Below are positions 12,076 through 20,810 of a stretch of 52,731 nucleotides of DNA, in pieces (position 1 is the stretch's first letter; each line of letters opens with the position of its first letter). The notes under the pieces are model-generated. The model made no database searches, was not told the origin of the DNA, and saw only the letters and a program-made list of their open reading frames with translations. Position numbers and translations under genes: made by a program. The stretch is from IMG/VR virus record IMGVR_UViG_3300050343_000104, positions 1 to 52,731 of that record. One strand, given 5' to 3'. Source of the DNA: a virus.

Positions 12076-13584
12076 ATGAGTATATTAACTACATATCCTG
12101 GAATTACAAACGTATCTGGTGAAGATCTATTAGTAATATCTGACATGAGCTTACCTGGAACACCCACGCGTTCTGTTACTGTTAATCAGTTAATAGCAGG
12201 TGGTGGAGGCGGAGTCTTAAGTGTTAATGCAAATGCTGACGGAAATGCAATTGTAGTATCAGGAGGACCTATTACTTCAATTGGAACCCTACAATTTGGG
12301 TTTACGGGTCTTAGTAGCCAATACATAAACGGTCAAGGTAATTTAGCTAATTTTCCACCAGTGGGTTCGGGAACAGTAACAGATGTGTCTTACTCAACTA
12401 ATATAGCAGCATTTACCGCTGGGGTCATAAATGCAACCACTACTCCATCTTTAACATTAAATCTAAATGGAGGAAGTACCGGTCAATTCTTAAGACAAGA
12501 CGGAACTTGGGCTACAGTACCCACGGGAAGCGGAACCGTAGAAAGCGTAGGATTATCAACTAATATTGCGGCTTTTCAGGTTGTTAACAGCCCAATAACA
12601 GGAATAGGTGTACTAGAAATAAATTTAAACGGTGGGAGCACCGGGCAGTTTTTAAGACAGGACGGAACCTGGGCTACAATACCGGGAGGTAATCCAGGGA
12701 CTGTTACAGAGGTTGGGGTTTCTAGTAACTACTTAACAATAGGTAACACACCTATTACATCAAATGGTACTATATCAGTAAATGTACCTGTCCAATCTAA
12801 TTTAACCGCAGGGGCTTACACTAATGCTAATATTACCGTAGATCAATATGGATTTGTTACGGCTGCGGCAAATGGCAGTGGCGGCGGCGGCGGTGTATCG
12901 CAAATTGTTGCGGGTACCAATATAACTATAAGCCCCCCGGCAGGAACCGGAGTGGTAACTATAAATTCGACTGATCAATTTGTAGGAACTGTTACATCTG
13001 TTACAGGACAAGACGGAATAGTTATGACAGGTACAGCTAGTAATCCTGAAGTAAATGTAGATTATTTAGGAACTGATAATTATATACTTACAGCAGCTAA
13101 TCCAGATCCCCTAGTTCCCGTCAGTAGGGAAGATAGCATGAACTTCAGCACAGTGCGTATCACAAAGCAAATTTATCATACTACATTAGCAGATATAATA
13201 GATACGGGTAATGGCTATAAAATGACGGCATTTAGACTAAATGTAGCTTCTGCTGGAGCAACGCCTACAATAACAATGATAAATAATAATATAGGGGGCG
13301 CCTGGTCAATTACTAGAATAGGGGTTGGGGTATATGATATTTCAAATTCTAATGGCACTATTTTTACAGATAAAACAATTTGTTATATAAATAACCCAAA
13401 CGTAACGGGAGCATCGGGGGCAACCACTAATGTATTCCCACAAGCTACTAACATACGGCGCAAAGCAGTTAGTCTAATAGCTATCGAATGCTTTGAGGTA
13501 GGAACTACTACAGGCAACAGAGGGGATGTTGCTGATCTTGGGACCGCAAATCCTATATATGTAGAAATAAAAATTTACGATTAA
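12076..13584 (+). CDS. Second modular fibre protein (502 aa)
   Basis: The N-terminus LTTYPGITNVSGEDLLVISD and GTPTRSVTVNQL align with the first fibre at residues 1-40. It shares inner modules with it: 'SSNYLTIGNTPITSNGTISV', then 'AGAYTNANITVDQYGFVTAA' and two copies of 'GQFLRQDGTWATVP' (near nt 12480 and 12640). The C-terminal third (from about residue 370) has a different globular fold (ADIIDTGNGYKMTAFRLNV, then GAWSITRIGVGVYDIS), probably the distal binding domain. Lies 15 bp after the first fibre gene. Confidence 0.78.
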   Translation: MSILTTYPGITNVSGEDLLVISDMSLPGTPTRSVTVNQLIAGGGGGVLSVNANADGNAIVVSGGPITSIGTLQFGFTGLSSQYINGQGNLANFPPVGSGTVTDVSYSTNIAAFTAGVINATTTPSLTLNLNGGSTGQFLRQDGTWATVPTGSGTVESVGLSTNIAAFQVVNSPITGIGVLEINLNGGSTGQFLRQDGTWATIPGGNPGTVTEVGVSSNYLTIGNTPITSNGTISVNVPVQSNLTAGAYTNANITVDQYGFVTAAANGSGGGGGVSQIVAGTNITISPPAGTGVVTINSTDQFVGTVTSVTGQDGIVMTGTASNPEVNVDYLGTDNYILTAANPDPLVPVSREDSMNFSTVRITKQIYHTTLADIIDTGNGYKMTAFRLNVASAGATPTITMINNNIGGAWSITRIGVGVYDISNSNGTIFTDKTICYINNPNVTGASGATTNVFPQATNIRRKAVSLIAIECFEVGTTTGNRGDVADLGTANPIYVEIKIYD

Positions 13585-13594
13585 AAAAAAATAA

Positions 13595-14284
13595 ATGGCT
13601 AGAATTAGTACATATAATATAGATGAAAAAGTATCGGGGGGAGATCTTCTAGTCGGGTCAGCAGCTAATTCAGGAGGTGCAACAAAAAATTACACAATAG
13701 CATCCATTAGCGATTATATTTCTGTAGCTGAGCAAATGAAGTTTAAGTACGTTAGCCAATCTTATTATGGAGCTGGTACTTTTTCTATACCTTCAGGGGC
13801 TTCAGATAACATGCCCATGATTAATCTATCTAATATAGCTATATCTAGGAAAGATTTGTCACCACAAGATACCGTAGAGTTTTTAACCTATTTAATAGGT
13901 TCGGATATATTAATTGTAAAGCAAGATGATGTATCTAATTTTGGTCACTTTAAAATAGACAGTTATACAGTAAACACAGCAGAGCCAGCTTATTTTAATA
14001 TGGTCCTCACTTATATTGGAGGTAATGGAGTATTAAAATTAGAAGAGTTCTATAATATTGTAAACTTTGTTAAAGCAACAGATGTAGGAGATAAAACATT
14101 TAATTATGATCAAATTACCCCTTCGTCTACTTGGAATATAAATCACAACTTAAATAAATTTCCATCGGTTTCTGTGGTAGATACCTCAGGCACGAAAGTA
14201 TATACTGATGTTAACTATATAGATAATAATAATGTAACCTTAACGTTTTCTGTTTCTTTCGCAGGTAAAGCGTACTTAAACTAA
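13595..14284 (+). CDS. Third fibre-type protein (229 aa)
   Basis: It starts ARISTYNIDEKVSGGDLLVG, a shorter version of the shared docking block, then a middle globular part and a C-terminal domain STWNINHNLNKFPSVSVVD followed by VNYIDNNNVTLTFSVSFAGK. The 'W.i.HNL...PSV.v.D..G' pattern is a common C-terminal fibre domain of phages. Preceded by a typical Bacteroidota A-rich leader (AAAAAAAAATAA) and no Shine-Dalgarno. Confidence 0.74.
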   Translation: MARISTYNIDEKVSGGDLLVGSAANSGGATKNYTIASISDYISVAEQMKFKYVSQSYYGAGTFSIPSGASDNMPMINLSNIAISRKDLSPQDTVEFLTYLIGSDILIVKQDDVSNFGHFKIDSYTVNTAEPAYFNMVLTYIGGNGVLKLEEFYNIVNFVKATDVGDKTFNYDQITPSSTWNINHNLNKFPSVSVVDTSGTKVYTDVNYIDNNNVTLTFSVSFAGKAYLN

Positions 14285-14289
14285 AAAAA

Positions 14290-15825
14290 ATGCCAATATT
14301 TTACGACCCCATTAATTTAGCCACCAATCAGCTAGAACAAGCTAGAATTGAGAACTTAGGAACTGACCCCGGATCAGGAGTATCGGGGCAAATTTATTAC
14401 AACACAACAGCTAATAAATTAAAATACTATAACGGTACCGCTTGGGGCTTTATAGATACTACTTCAGCCGATAACGATTATCTAACAGGATTAGCTTTTA
14501 ATACTGCTAACGGTATTTTAACCGCAACAGTACAAAACCAAAATAGTGTTACAGTAGACTTAGACGGCAGATATGCATTAACTGGAGATGTACCAACTGT
14601 AGGTAATGGAACTTTAACGGTTCAAGGAACAGGAGTTCTGGGAGGAACCGGAACATTTACAGCAAATCAAGCTGGAAATTCTACTATAACTATAACTCAT
14701 GATTCGCAAACAAGAACCGATACAACAAGCACAGGTTCGCCTGCTTTTGGAGGTACGTTTACTGCGGTAGATAGTGTTAGCTCTAATGCGTCTGGGCATA
14801 TTACAGCTATAAACTTAAAAACACTAACATTACCCACCCCGTCTTCAAGCACTGACAACTACGTAGATTCCGTGGCTTTTAGTACGGCTAATGGAACTTT
14901 GACATTAGGAAGAACTGGTGCACTAGCTGATTTAAGCGTAGACTTAGATGGAAGATATTTAGAAGCAAATGAAACCATAACTTTATCAGGAGATGTAACA
15001 GGGTCTGGAACTACTTCAATAACAACGACAATTTCTTCTGGAGCAGTTGATTTTGCAATGATAAATTCAGCGGTTGTTATAACAGAAACTGAAGGAATAT
15101 CTAATAACGATAATGATGTAACCTTACCTACTTCGGCTGCTGTTAAAGCTTATGCAGATAGTTTAATAGTAGGAGGATTAATATATCAAGGTGGATATAA
15201 CGCAGCAACTAATACACCTGATTTAGATTCCTCTCCTAGTTCAAGTATTAAAAAAGGTTGGACATACACTGTTACTGATCCGGGATTGTTCTTTACAGAG
15301 CAGGTTCGCGCGGGTGATGTACTTATTGCAGAAGCAGATGCACCTACTGCGCTTGCTGATTGGACTACTGTTCAAAATAACATTGATCTTGCAGATCTAA
15401 CTACTGTAGGTATTGGCAATGTAAATGCTTCAGTAGCTAATACATTAGACGGATTAAATGTATCTTATTCGTCAGGTACCGCCACCGTAGGATTAGATGT
15501 AGCTGGTTTAACAGAGTTATCGGATATTGCAGGGGGAGACTCCTTAATAATTTATGACCTAAGTGGAACTAAAAATCATAAGGTATCTGTAGGTGCGTTA
15601 AACACAGCGGTTAATTCAGCTAGTACTTATGCAACCACTGTATCTGCGACAGCCACTATAACGCACGGTTTGGGGACAAAAGATGTAATAGTGCAATTAT
15701 ATGATACGGTAACGGATTTAACGGTATATGCTAGAGTAGATAGAATATCTACATCACAAGCTACAATAACTTTTAATCCTGCACCTTCTAATAGTGTAAG
15801 AGTATTAGTACAAAAAATAGGATAA
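14290..15825 (+). CDS. Fourth fibre-type protein (511 aa)
   Basis: The N-terminus (MPIFYDPINLATNQLEQARI, then GSGVSGQIYYNTTANKLKYY) is a common phage fibre start different from the other docking block. It carries one copy of the repeated shaft module found four times in the first fibre (THDSQTRTDTTS, GGTFTAVDSVSS, GHITAINLKTLTLP) near nt 14700-14830 and two 'VDLDGRY' linkers. The C-terminus has THGLGTKDVIVQLYDTVTD and VRVLVQKIG, again a known fibre end domain. Starts 5 bp after the previous stop. Confidence 0.78.
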   Translation: MPIFYDPINLATNQLEQARIENLGTDPGSGVSGQIYYNTTANKLKYYNGTAWGFIDTTSADNDYLTGLAFNTANGILTATVQNQNSVTVDLDGRYALTGDVPTVGNGTLTVQGTGVLGGTGTFTANQAGNSTITITHDSQTRTDTTSTGSPAFGGTFTAVDSVSSNASGHITAINLKTLTLPTPSSSTDNYVDSVAFSTANGTLTLGRTGALADLSVDLDGRYLEANETITLSGDVTGSGTTSITTTISSGAVDFAMINSAVVITETEGISNNDNDVTLPTSAAVKAYADSLIVGGLIYQGGYNAATNTPDLDSSPSSSIKKGWTYTVTDPGLFFTEQVRAGDVLIAEADAPTALADWTTVQNNIDLADLTTVGIGNVNASVANTLDGLNVSYSSGTATVGLDVAGLTELSDIAGGDSLIIYDLSGTKNHKVSVGALNTAVNSASTYATTVSATATITHGLGTKDVIVQLYDTVTDLTVYARVDRISTSQATITFNPAPSNSVRVLVQKIG

Positions 15826-15841
15826 TATAAAATATAATTAA

Positions 15842-16534
15842 ATGGCAATAGAATTTTATGATAGCCTAACTTCTGGAGGAGATATAACCGCCGATTCTTT
15901 TGTAAAGGATGGCGGCACGTCTACACAATACCTAATGGCGGACGGATCTGTATCTTCAGGTCCTTCCGGTGGTATTTCTGAAGTAGTTGCAGGCACAAAT
16001 TTAACTGGAGGCGGAACAGCTTCTACTGTGACATTAAATATGGCTACAGGAGGCATAGGCGCAGGGGATTATGGATCTGATAATAATGGTCTTAAAATAG
16101 ATAAAATAACGGTAGATGCTTATGGTAGAATTACCTCCATAACCACAGGGCTAACTGGAACGGGCAACGGAGATATAACAGCGGTTAACACCAGTTCGGG
16201 TTCAGGACTCAGCGGAGGCAGTACTTCTGGTTCGGTAAGTCTTTCTATAGATATGACAGGTACAAATAACTATATATCAGCGGCTTCTTCTACATTGACT
16301 AGCGCTGCTTCAGGTGATTTAATACCTATAGTAGATATTAGTAGTAGCAATACAGTTAAAAAAATAACAGCAGCAAATTTAGTTGGAGCAGGAGGGGGAG
16401 TTACATCTACAACATCAGGAGAACCTTCAGGGAGTTCTACTATAACTAATATTGTGCAAATAGATTTATCAGATTATAATACCGCTGCAAATAATGGTAA
16501 TTTAGTAACTGGAACAGTTTATTTAATAAAGTAA
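15842..16534 (+). CDS. Fifth fibre-type protein (230 aa)
   Basis: Gly/Ser/Thr-rich, with MAIEFYDSLTSGGDITADSF, then QYLMADGSVSSG and the KIDKITVDAYGRITSITTGL variant of the 'VDQYGFVT' module seen in fibres one and two. It has no large C-terminal globular domain, so it may be a short accessory fibre. It is 1 bp from the next gene. Confidence 0.7.
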   Translation: MAIEFYDSLTSGGDITADSFVKDGGTSTQYLMADGSVSSGPSGGISEVVAGTNLTGGGTASTVTLNMATGGIGAGDYGSDNNGLKIDKITVDAYGRITSITTGLTGTGNGDITAVNTSSGSGLSGGSTSGSVSLSIDMTGTNNYISAASSTLTSAASGDLIPIVDISSSNTVKKITAANLVGAGGGVTSTTSGEPSGSSTITNIVQIDLSDYNTAANNGNLVTGTVYLIK

Positions 16535-16535
16535 T

Positions 16536-16946
16536 ATGCCTATAAAAATAAAAAATACTAATGAAGATGATGTTGTAGGGCTAGTGTATAGAACTTCAGG
16601 TAGTGGTAAACCTACGGAATTTACTGATGTTTATGTTTATCAGGATGAAGTTTTTCCAGGTCCTACATCTACAGGAGGAGTGGCTACGGTAACAATAAGT
16701 ACCGTGGGATATATAAAATGGTTTGCTGGAACTTTTGCTACCGTTCAAAGAAGTACCAGTGGTTCAGGCTCGGGAGCTACTTTTAATGTAGTTTTAAATA
16801 GTAGTGGAGCCGCAACTTCGGTTTCCTCTATAACAGCAGCAGGTTCGGGATATGCGGTAGGTGATACTATAACACTAGATTACACGTCAGTGCCAGACGG
16901 TAGAGAAGTTACATATACAGTATTAACAGTAGCTAGTATATCTTAA
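16536..16946 (+). CDS. Small virion-type beta protein (136 aa)
   Basis: The C-terminal half holds GSGATFNVVLNSSGAAT and then ITAAGSGYAVGDTITL (residues about 79-113), a 'GSGATFNV...GsGY.VGDTI' unit found in structural proteins of many large phages. The N-terminal part (VVGLVYRTSGSGKPTEFTDV) is also beta-like. Probably an accessory or cap protein of the fibre complex, last gene of the fibre operon before the L3 promoter. Confidence 0.65.
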   Translation: MPIKIKNTNEDDVVGLVYRTSGSGKPTEFTDVYVYQDEVFPGPTSTGGVATVTISTVGYIKWFAGTFATVQRSTSGSGSGATFNVVLNSSGAATSVSSITAAGSGYAVGDTITLDYTSVPDGREVTYTVLTVASIS

Positions 16947-16959
16947 TTAAATAAGTTTT

Positions 16960-16994
16960 GTAGTTTTTTTAAATTACGTGTGATTATATAATAA
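16960..16994 (+). promoter_or_regulatory. Late promoter-like element L3
   Basis: Plus strand: GTAGTTTTTTTAAATT, then ACGTGTGATTATATAATA (one base differs from the consensus). It lies 11 bp before the groEL start codon, giving the chaperonin genes their own promoter. Confidence 0.72.
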
Positions 16995-17005
16995 AATCTA
17001 ATTAA

Positions 17006-18548
17006 ATGAATCAAATAGTAAAACAATTTAGCTTTGGAGACAAAGGTAGAGAAAAAGTGTTTAAAGGTATCGAAACACTTACTGAAGCCGTAGCATCAAC
17101 ACTAGGAGGGAGGCGGTGAATGTGTAATTTTTGAGGATGCCCAGGGAATACCTGTAATAACTAAAGACGGTGTAACGGTAGCAGAATTATCTGTATTATT
17201 AGATCCTGTAGAAAATATGGGGGCATCACTAGTTAAAGCAAGCAGCAAGAAGAACAGTAGCTGAAGCAGGAGATGGCACAACGACTTCTACAGTGTTAGC
17301 TCACGCAATTTTAAAAGAGTTTGCTAAGTCGCCAGTTAAATTTACTAGTAGAGAAAAACGTGATGCTATAAATAATGTAGTAGATAAAGTTTTAAATAAC
17401 TTAGATAAACAAGCTAAGCCGGTAAATGGCGACATGATTGATGAGGTAGCTACAATATCTACAAATAATGATGCTAGAATTAGGCAAGCTGATAGCAGAT
17501 GCTTATAGAGCTGTAGATTTAACTGGAGTTGTTATGATGGAAACATCACAAGATGGTAATACTACAATTGAAGTCGTTGAAGGGGTGCAATATGAAAAAG
17601 GGTTTACGAATAATCACTTTGTAACAAATCACGCAAGCAATACAGCGGAGTTAAATAATCCTAAAATATTATTAATTGATTCGGCGGTTGATACTATAAG
17701 ACAGATACAAACAGTACTAGAACATGTTATAAAAAACAACATAGCTTTACTAATAGTAGGAGATGTTGATGCAAAAGTAGCAGCTGCTCTTGCAATGAAT
17801 AAAAACAAAGGAGCTATAAAAGTTAATATAGTGCCAGCACCTACTCATGGTGTTAATAGAAAAGAAATATTTGATGATTTAGCTTTGTTAACCGGAGCAA
17901 CAGTTATAAGCGAAAATTTAGGAGACGATTTAGATTTAATTGATTTAGATTGCTTAGGAACTTGCATTAAAGCTGTATCTACATTTAAAGACACGGTTTT
18001 TCAAATACAAGAAGATCAGTCAGAAGATATAAAATTAATAATAGAAAGTATAAAGGAACAACTTCTTATAGAAAGTAATCCTAATAAAATAGTTAAACTA
18101 GAAAAAAGATTAGCTATGTTATCCGCAAAGCTTGCAATAGTTAAAGTTGGAGGTAATTCGGATGTTGAGTTAAATGAAAAGAAAGATAGAGTAGAAGACG
18201 CAATATGCGCGACTAAAGCTGCTATAAAAGAAGGTGTGGTTGCCGGTGGCGGAGTTGCACTTATAAATGCCGCAAGAAATATAAAAACTAAATTAGCTAG
18301 TGAACAATTAGTTATAGAGGTCTTTGTATTATCCTTGCAAAACAATAATGAAAAACGCTGGTTTAGAATACGAAGACATTAATAAAAAAAATGTAGGAGT
18401 TAATGTAGAAACCGGTAAAACGGTTAATATGTTTAAAGCAGGTATTATTGATCCAGTATTAGTTACAAAATCTGCGCTAAAAAACGCAGCCTCAGTTGCT
18501 TCGACAATATTGTCTACCAACTGTGTTATGTCTAACGTAAGAGGATAA
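17006..18548 (+). CDS. groEL: Phage chaperonin GroEL (frameshifted)
   Basis: This group I chaperonin is about 513 residues long when frames are joined. Recognisable blocks: FGDKGREKVFKGIETL; VITKDGVTVAELSVLLDPVE with ENMGASLVK; AEAGDGTTTSTVLAHAI (the ATP-binding AGDGTTT motif); TNNDARI-KLIADAYRA; and VEDAICATKAAIKEGVVAGG with GGGVAL near the end. The C-terminus ends without a GGM tail. Four apparent indels interrupt it: near 17108 (extra G), 17236-17258, 17482 (extra A) and 18320. The largest intact parts are 17293-17508, 17468-18382 and 18324-18548. It is divergent from bacterial GroEL, so a phage chaperonin for its own capsid or fibres is likely. The breaks may be sequencing errors or real decay; groES directly follows and is intact. 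Confidence 0.82.
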
Positions 18549-18549
18549 T

Positions 18550-18810
18550 ATGAATGCAATAGGTAGAAACATAATAATAAAAAAATTAAAAGAGGGTGTT
18601 ACTAAAACTAAAGGCGGTTTGCTTTTAGCCGAGAATCACCGAGAAGATATAAGATACGTAGAAGCTACGGTGGTATCTACGGGATCTGAATGTGACGGAA
18701 TAAATGAAGATGATGTAATATATTACGATCGTCATGCAGGACACAAGATTGAACTTGATAAAGAAACCTATCACGTAATTAAAGCTCAAGATGTAGTATT
18801 TGTTTTATGA
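18550..18810 (+). CDS. groES: Phage cochaperonin GroES / gp31-like
   Basis: The 86-residue product has the GroES layout: N-terminal strand NAIGRNIIIKKLKE, a mobile loop with GVTKTKGGLLLAENHRED (residues about 16-33; GGLLL corresponds to the hydrophobic tripeptide that docks on GroEL), YVEATVVSTGSECDGI, then VIYYDRHAGHKIELDKETYH and the C-terminal strand VIKAQDVVFVL. Length fits GroES (about 95) rather than the longer T4 gp31 (111). Starts 1 bp after groEL; its TGA overlaps the start of the next gene. It caps the GroEL ring during folding. Confidence 0.85.
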   Translation: MNAIGRNIIIKKLKEGVTKTKGGLLLAENHREDIRYVEATVVSTGSECDGINEDDVIYYDRHAGHKIELDKETYHVIKAQDVVFVL

Positions 18811-19253
18811 GAAAATTAACCGGCCAGGAATTAAAAGAAATAGGTCTGTTAAAACATTATAGAGTAATACGAAGATGGGCTTGTAAAAAAACCGGATTAA
18901 CCGATGCTGATTTAGAACTATTAATATATTTTGATTGTCTAAACAAATTTACAAGAAAAGATTTTGAAGATGGTATATTAATTTATTCTTGGGACAATCG
19001 TAGATGGAATAGATTATTAAAAGAAGGTTGGATAGTTAAATGGAGAGGATATAACGGTGCAGATAAAAGTTATAGTATATATCAGGTCAGTTTACAAACA
19101 AAAAATATAATACAACAGATTTATAGAATAATGCTGGGGACAGAAGATATACCAACTTCTACAAGACGTAACCCAGCAATGAAACGAATTTCTTACAGTG
19201 ACAAAACTTTAGCCACTGCTATAGAAAAAATTAATAAAGATAAAACAAGATAA
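18807..19253 (+). CDS. Winged-helix-like conserved phage protein (148 aa)
   Basis: Residues about 20-80 (RVIRRWACKKTGLTDADLEL, then FTRKDFEDG and RRWNRLLKEGWIVKWRGYNG) have the layout of a MarR-like winged helix-turn-helix: helix, helix with 'tDaDlelL.yf', recognition helix, wing. The C-terminal part (LQTKNIIQQIYRIMLGTEDI, then TSTRRNPAMKR) is conserved in relatives I have seen in marine phages near packaging genes. It could be a late regulator, or a DNA-binding packaging protein. Start overlaps the groES stop (ATGA). Confidence 0.6.
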   Translation: MRKLTGQELKEIGLLKHYRVIRRWACKKTGLTDADLELLIYFDCLNKFTRKDFEDGILIYSWDNRRWNRLLKEGWIVKWRGYNGADKSYSIYQVSLQTKNIIQQIYRIMLGTEDIPTSTRRNPAMKRISYSDKTLATAIEKINKDKTR

Positions 19254-19255
19254 TT

Positions 19256-19636
19256 ATGGCAGGAATAGTATCAGCTATGGTGCAGCAAGCATCACAATTT
19301 AATAAAGATAAGATTTCTTCAGCTGCAGGTGCAATGTTGGGAATGCGGCCTACTACTCAAGCTCAAATACAAGCTAAAGCTATGGGGCAAGGCTCTGTTG
19401 GCAATGCCGCAGGGGTTTCAAACCCAGCGCCAGCTGGAATGGCGGCTGCCGCTTCATCAGGTGCAGACACAAGTGGGCTAGAAGCTAGAATAGCCGCATT
19501 AGAGGCCTCTGGATCTAATACGCCTTCAGCTTCTTCATCTATGGACCCAAGAGCAATAGCTACGGGAGAAGCAATGTTTGGAAATCAAGAACAAAGAAAT
19601 AATTCAATAAATCCTTTTAATAGTGCATTAATTTAA
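19256..19636 (+). CDS. Ala/Gly/Ser-rich small virion-type protein (126 aa)
   Basis: Low-complexity composition: MAGIVSAMVQQASQFNKDKI, then AAGAMLGMRPTTQAQIQAKA and a Ser/Ala/Pro linker (ASGSNTPSASSS). One short helix LEARIAALEASG could form a coiled coil. It has no membrane segment. It resembles small structural or scaffolding-associated proteins of marine phages, but I cannot assign a role. Confidence 0.62.
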   Translation: MAGIVSAMVQQASQFNKDKISSAAGAMLGMRPTTQAQIQAKAMGQGSVGNAAGVSNPAPAGMAAAASSGADTSGLEARIAALEASGSNTPSASSSMDPRAIATGEAMFGNQEQRNNSINPFNSALI

Positions 19637-19643
19637 AAAAAAT

Positions 19644-19868
19644 ATGGAATATACAAAAAAACCAATAGCTAACGCAACAGGTAAAGCTTCAGGAGAAGTA
19701 GGGGAAAGCGCTTTATGGGATGGTCCCTTAAGTCAGTCAGGAAGACCTCACGGTAAAGGTTCTTCATCAGGAATAAGAGGCATGGAGGTATTAAAATACC
19801 CATGCAGCTACGAGTCTAAACCAATAACAGAGTGTGCCAAGAAAGGAAGGTACAATGAATCTTACTAA
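19644..19868 (+). CDS. Hypothetical protein (74 aa)
   Basis: Starts MEYTKKPIANATGKASGEVG and has GESALWDGPLSQSGRPHGKG; Gly/Ser-rich in the middle and a Cys pair near the C-terminus (YPCSYESKPITECAKK). Not recognised. Its 3' end overlaps the start of the M15 peptidase gene by 14 bp, so the two are coupled. Confidence 0.6.
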   Translation: MEYTKKPIANATGKASGEVGESALWDGPLSQSGRPHGKGSSSGIRGMEVLKYPCSYESKPITECAKKGRYNESY

Positions 19869-20241
19869 AAATTTTAGTAAATCTGAATTTGATTGTAACT
19901 GTGGGTGTGATATGCCAGAAGAAGTTTTGATGGAAATTCAAAAACTAGCTGGGCAATTACAGCACATTAGGGATTTTATAAGAAAACCTATTAAACTAAC
20001 AAACGCATACAGATGTCCAGAACATAATAAAAAGGTGGGGGGAGTTTCAAATTCTCAACATATTTTAGGTAAAGCAGCAGATATCCAAGTAAGTGGGTTA
20101 GATCCGTTAGAGGTCTATAAAACTATAGATAATTTAGCTGAACACGGACATATATTACAAGGAGGTCTTGGCAAATACAATACCTTCACTCATTACGATA
20201 TAAGAAAAACTAGAGCCCGTTGGGATAAAACAGTAGAATAA
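19855..20241 (+). CDS. M15-type peptidase, probable endolysin (128 aa)
   Basis: Peptidase M15A-like (D-Ala-D-Ala carboxypeptidase fold). Visible: NFSKSEFDCNCGCDMPEEVL, a TNAYRCPEHNKKVGGV segment, the zinc motif SQHILGKAADI (H69 and D76, HxxxxxxD) and the second metal site THYD (H113). Length is as expected for a phage endopeptidase. The start at 19855 (ATGAATCTTACT) was chosen over 19834 because GGAAGG lies 8 bp upstream. It cleaves peptidoglycan cross-links and would release progeny with the holin at 21064. A virion-bound role is possible. Confidence 0.85.
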   Translation: MNLTKNFSKSEFDCNCGCDMPEEVLMEIQKLAGQLQHIRDFIRKPIKLTNAYRCPEHNKKVGGVSNSQHILGKAADIQVSGLDPLEVYKTIDNLAEHGHILQGGLGKYNTFTHYDIRKTRARWDKTVE

Positions 20242-20555
20242 TGGCAGTTAAGAAAAAGGCAGCACCTAAAAAAAGAGGTAAGGCACCATCGCGTAAGAAA
20301 TCTAAAGGAAACTACGCAAAAGTAAAAAAAGGCAAAGGTACCGGAAAGAAAGCCGGTGGGGGAATGACTGCTAAAGGAGTTGCTAAGTATCGTAAGGATA
20401 ATCCCGGCAGTAAATTAAAAACTGCGGTAACCACACCTCCTTCAAAACTTAAAAAAGGTAGTAAGGCCGCTAAAAGACGTAAATCATTTTGCGCAAGATC
20501 TAAAGGCTGGAAGTCAGAAAGAGGATTGGCTGCGCGAAGAAAATGGAACTGTTAG
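20241..20555 (+). CDS. Basic protein with a conserved C-terminal Cys domain (104 aa)
   Basis: The N-terminal 40 residues are a Lys/Gly-rich tail; the rest reads MTAKGVAKYRKDNPGSKLKT, then SKLKKGSKAAKRRKSFCARS and KGWKSERGLAARRKWNC. This domain, with Phe-Cys-Ala-Arg-Ser and a C-terminal Arg-Lys-Trp-Asn-Cys, is shared by many phages and some giant viruses as a domain of unknown function. It is probably a DNA-binding virion protein. The stop of the peptidase gene overlaps its ATG. Confidence 0.72.
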   Translation: MAVKKKAAPKKRGKAPSRKKSKGNYAKVKKGKGTGKKAGGGMTAKGVAKYRKDNPGSKLKTAVTTPPSKLKKGSKAAKRRKSFCARSKGWKSERGLAARRKWNC

Positions 20556-20556
20556 T

Positions 20557-20691
20557 ATGAAAAATAAAAAAAATTGCGGATGCTTTAGCAAGTACATGAA
20601 GCCTTCTATAAAAGGAACTAAAGGATCAAAAGGTAGAAACGGCTGGGATGCAAAGCCGGTATTTAGAATAACTAATCCAGGTAGAAGATGA
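20557..20691 (+). CDS. Small basic protein (44 aa)
   Basis: Frame from ATG at 20557 to TGA at 20689. Product MKNKKNCGCFSKYMKPSIKG, then TKGSKGRNGWDAKPVFRITN and a basic end. It is tucked between two other basic proteins and overlaps the next start by 4 bp (ATGA), which supports translation. Contains a Cys-Gly-Cys motif (residues 7-9). Function unknown. Confidence 0.58.
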   Translation: MKNKKNCGCFSKYMKPSIKGTKGSKGRNGWDAKPVFRITNPGRR

Positions 20692-20810
20692 AAAAGAAAA
20701 CAAACAAAGACGCTTGCTATTATAAAATAAAAGGAAGCTATAAAGTATTTCCATCCGCTTATGCCAGCGGGGCAATTGCAAAGTGTCGTAAGAACAAAGG
20801 TAAAAAATAA
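20688..20810 (+). CDS. Small basic protein (40 aa) of a widespread viral family
   Basis: Frame from ATG at 20688 to TAA at 20808. ACYYKIKGSYKVFPSAYASG, then AIAKCRKNKGKK. The 'CY.k.k..ykVfPSAYAS.aiakCRk' pattern is a widespread motif of phage and large-virus basic proteins, with two Cys residues that could bind metal. It overlaps both neighbours (ATGA upstream, TAATG downstream), a translationally coupled chain. Confidence 0.65.
   Translation: MKKKTNKDACYYKIKGSYKVFPSAYASGAIAKCRKNKGKK

Noticed and set aside
7798-16946. Diversity-generating retroelement acting on fibre genes
   Set aside because: No reverse transcriptase or template repeat is seen in the window; repeats are protein modules, not paired template and variable repeats.
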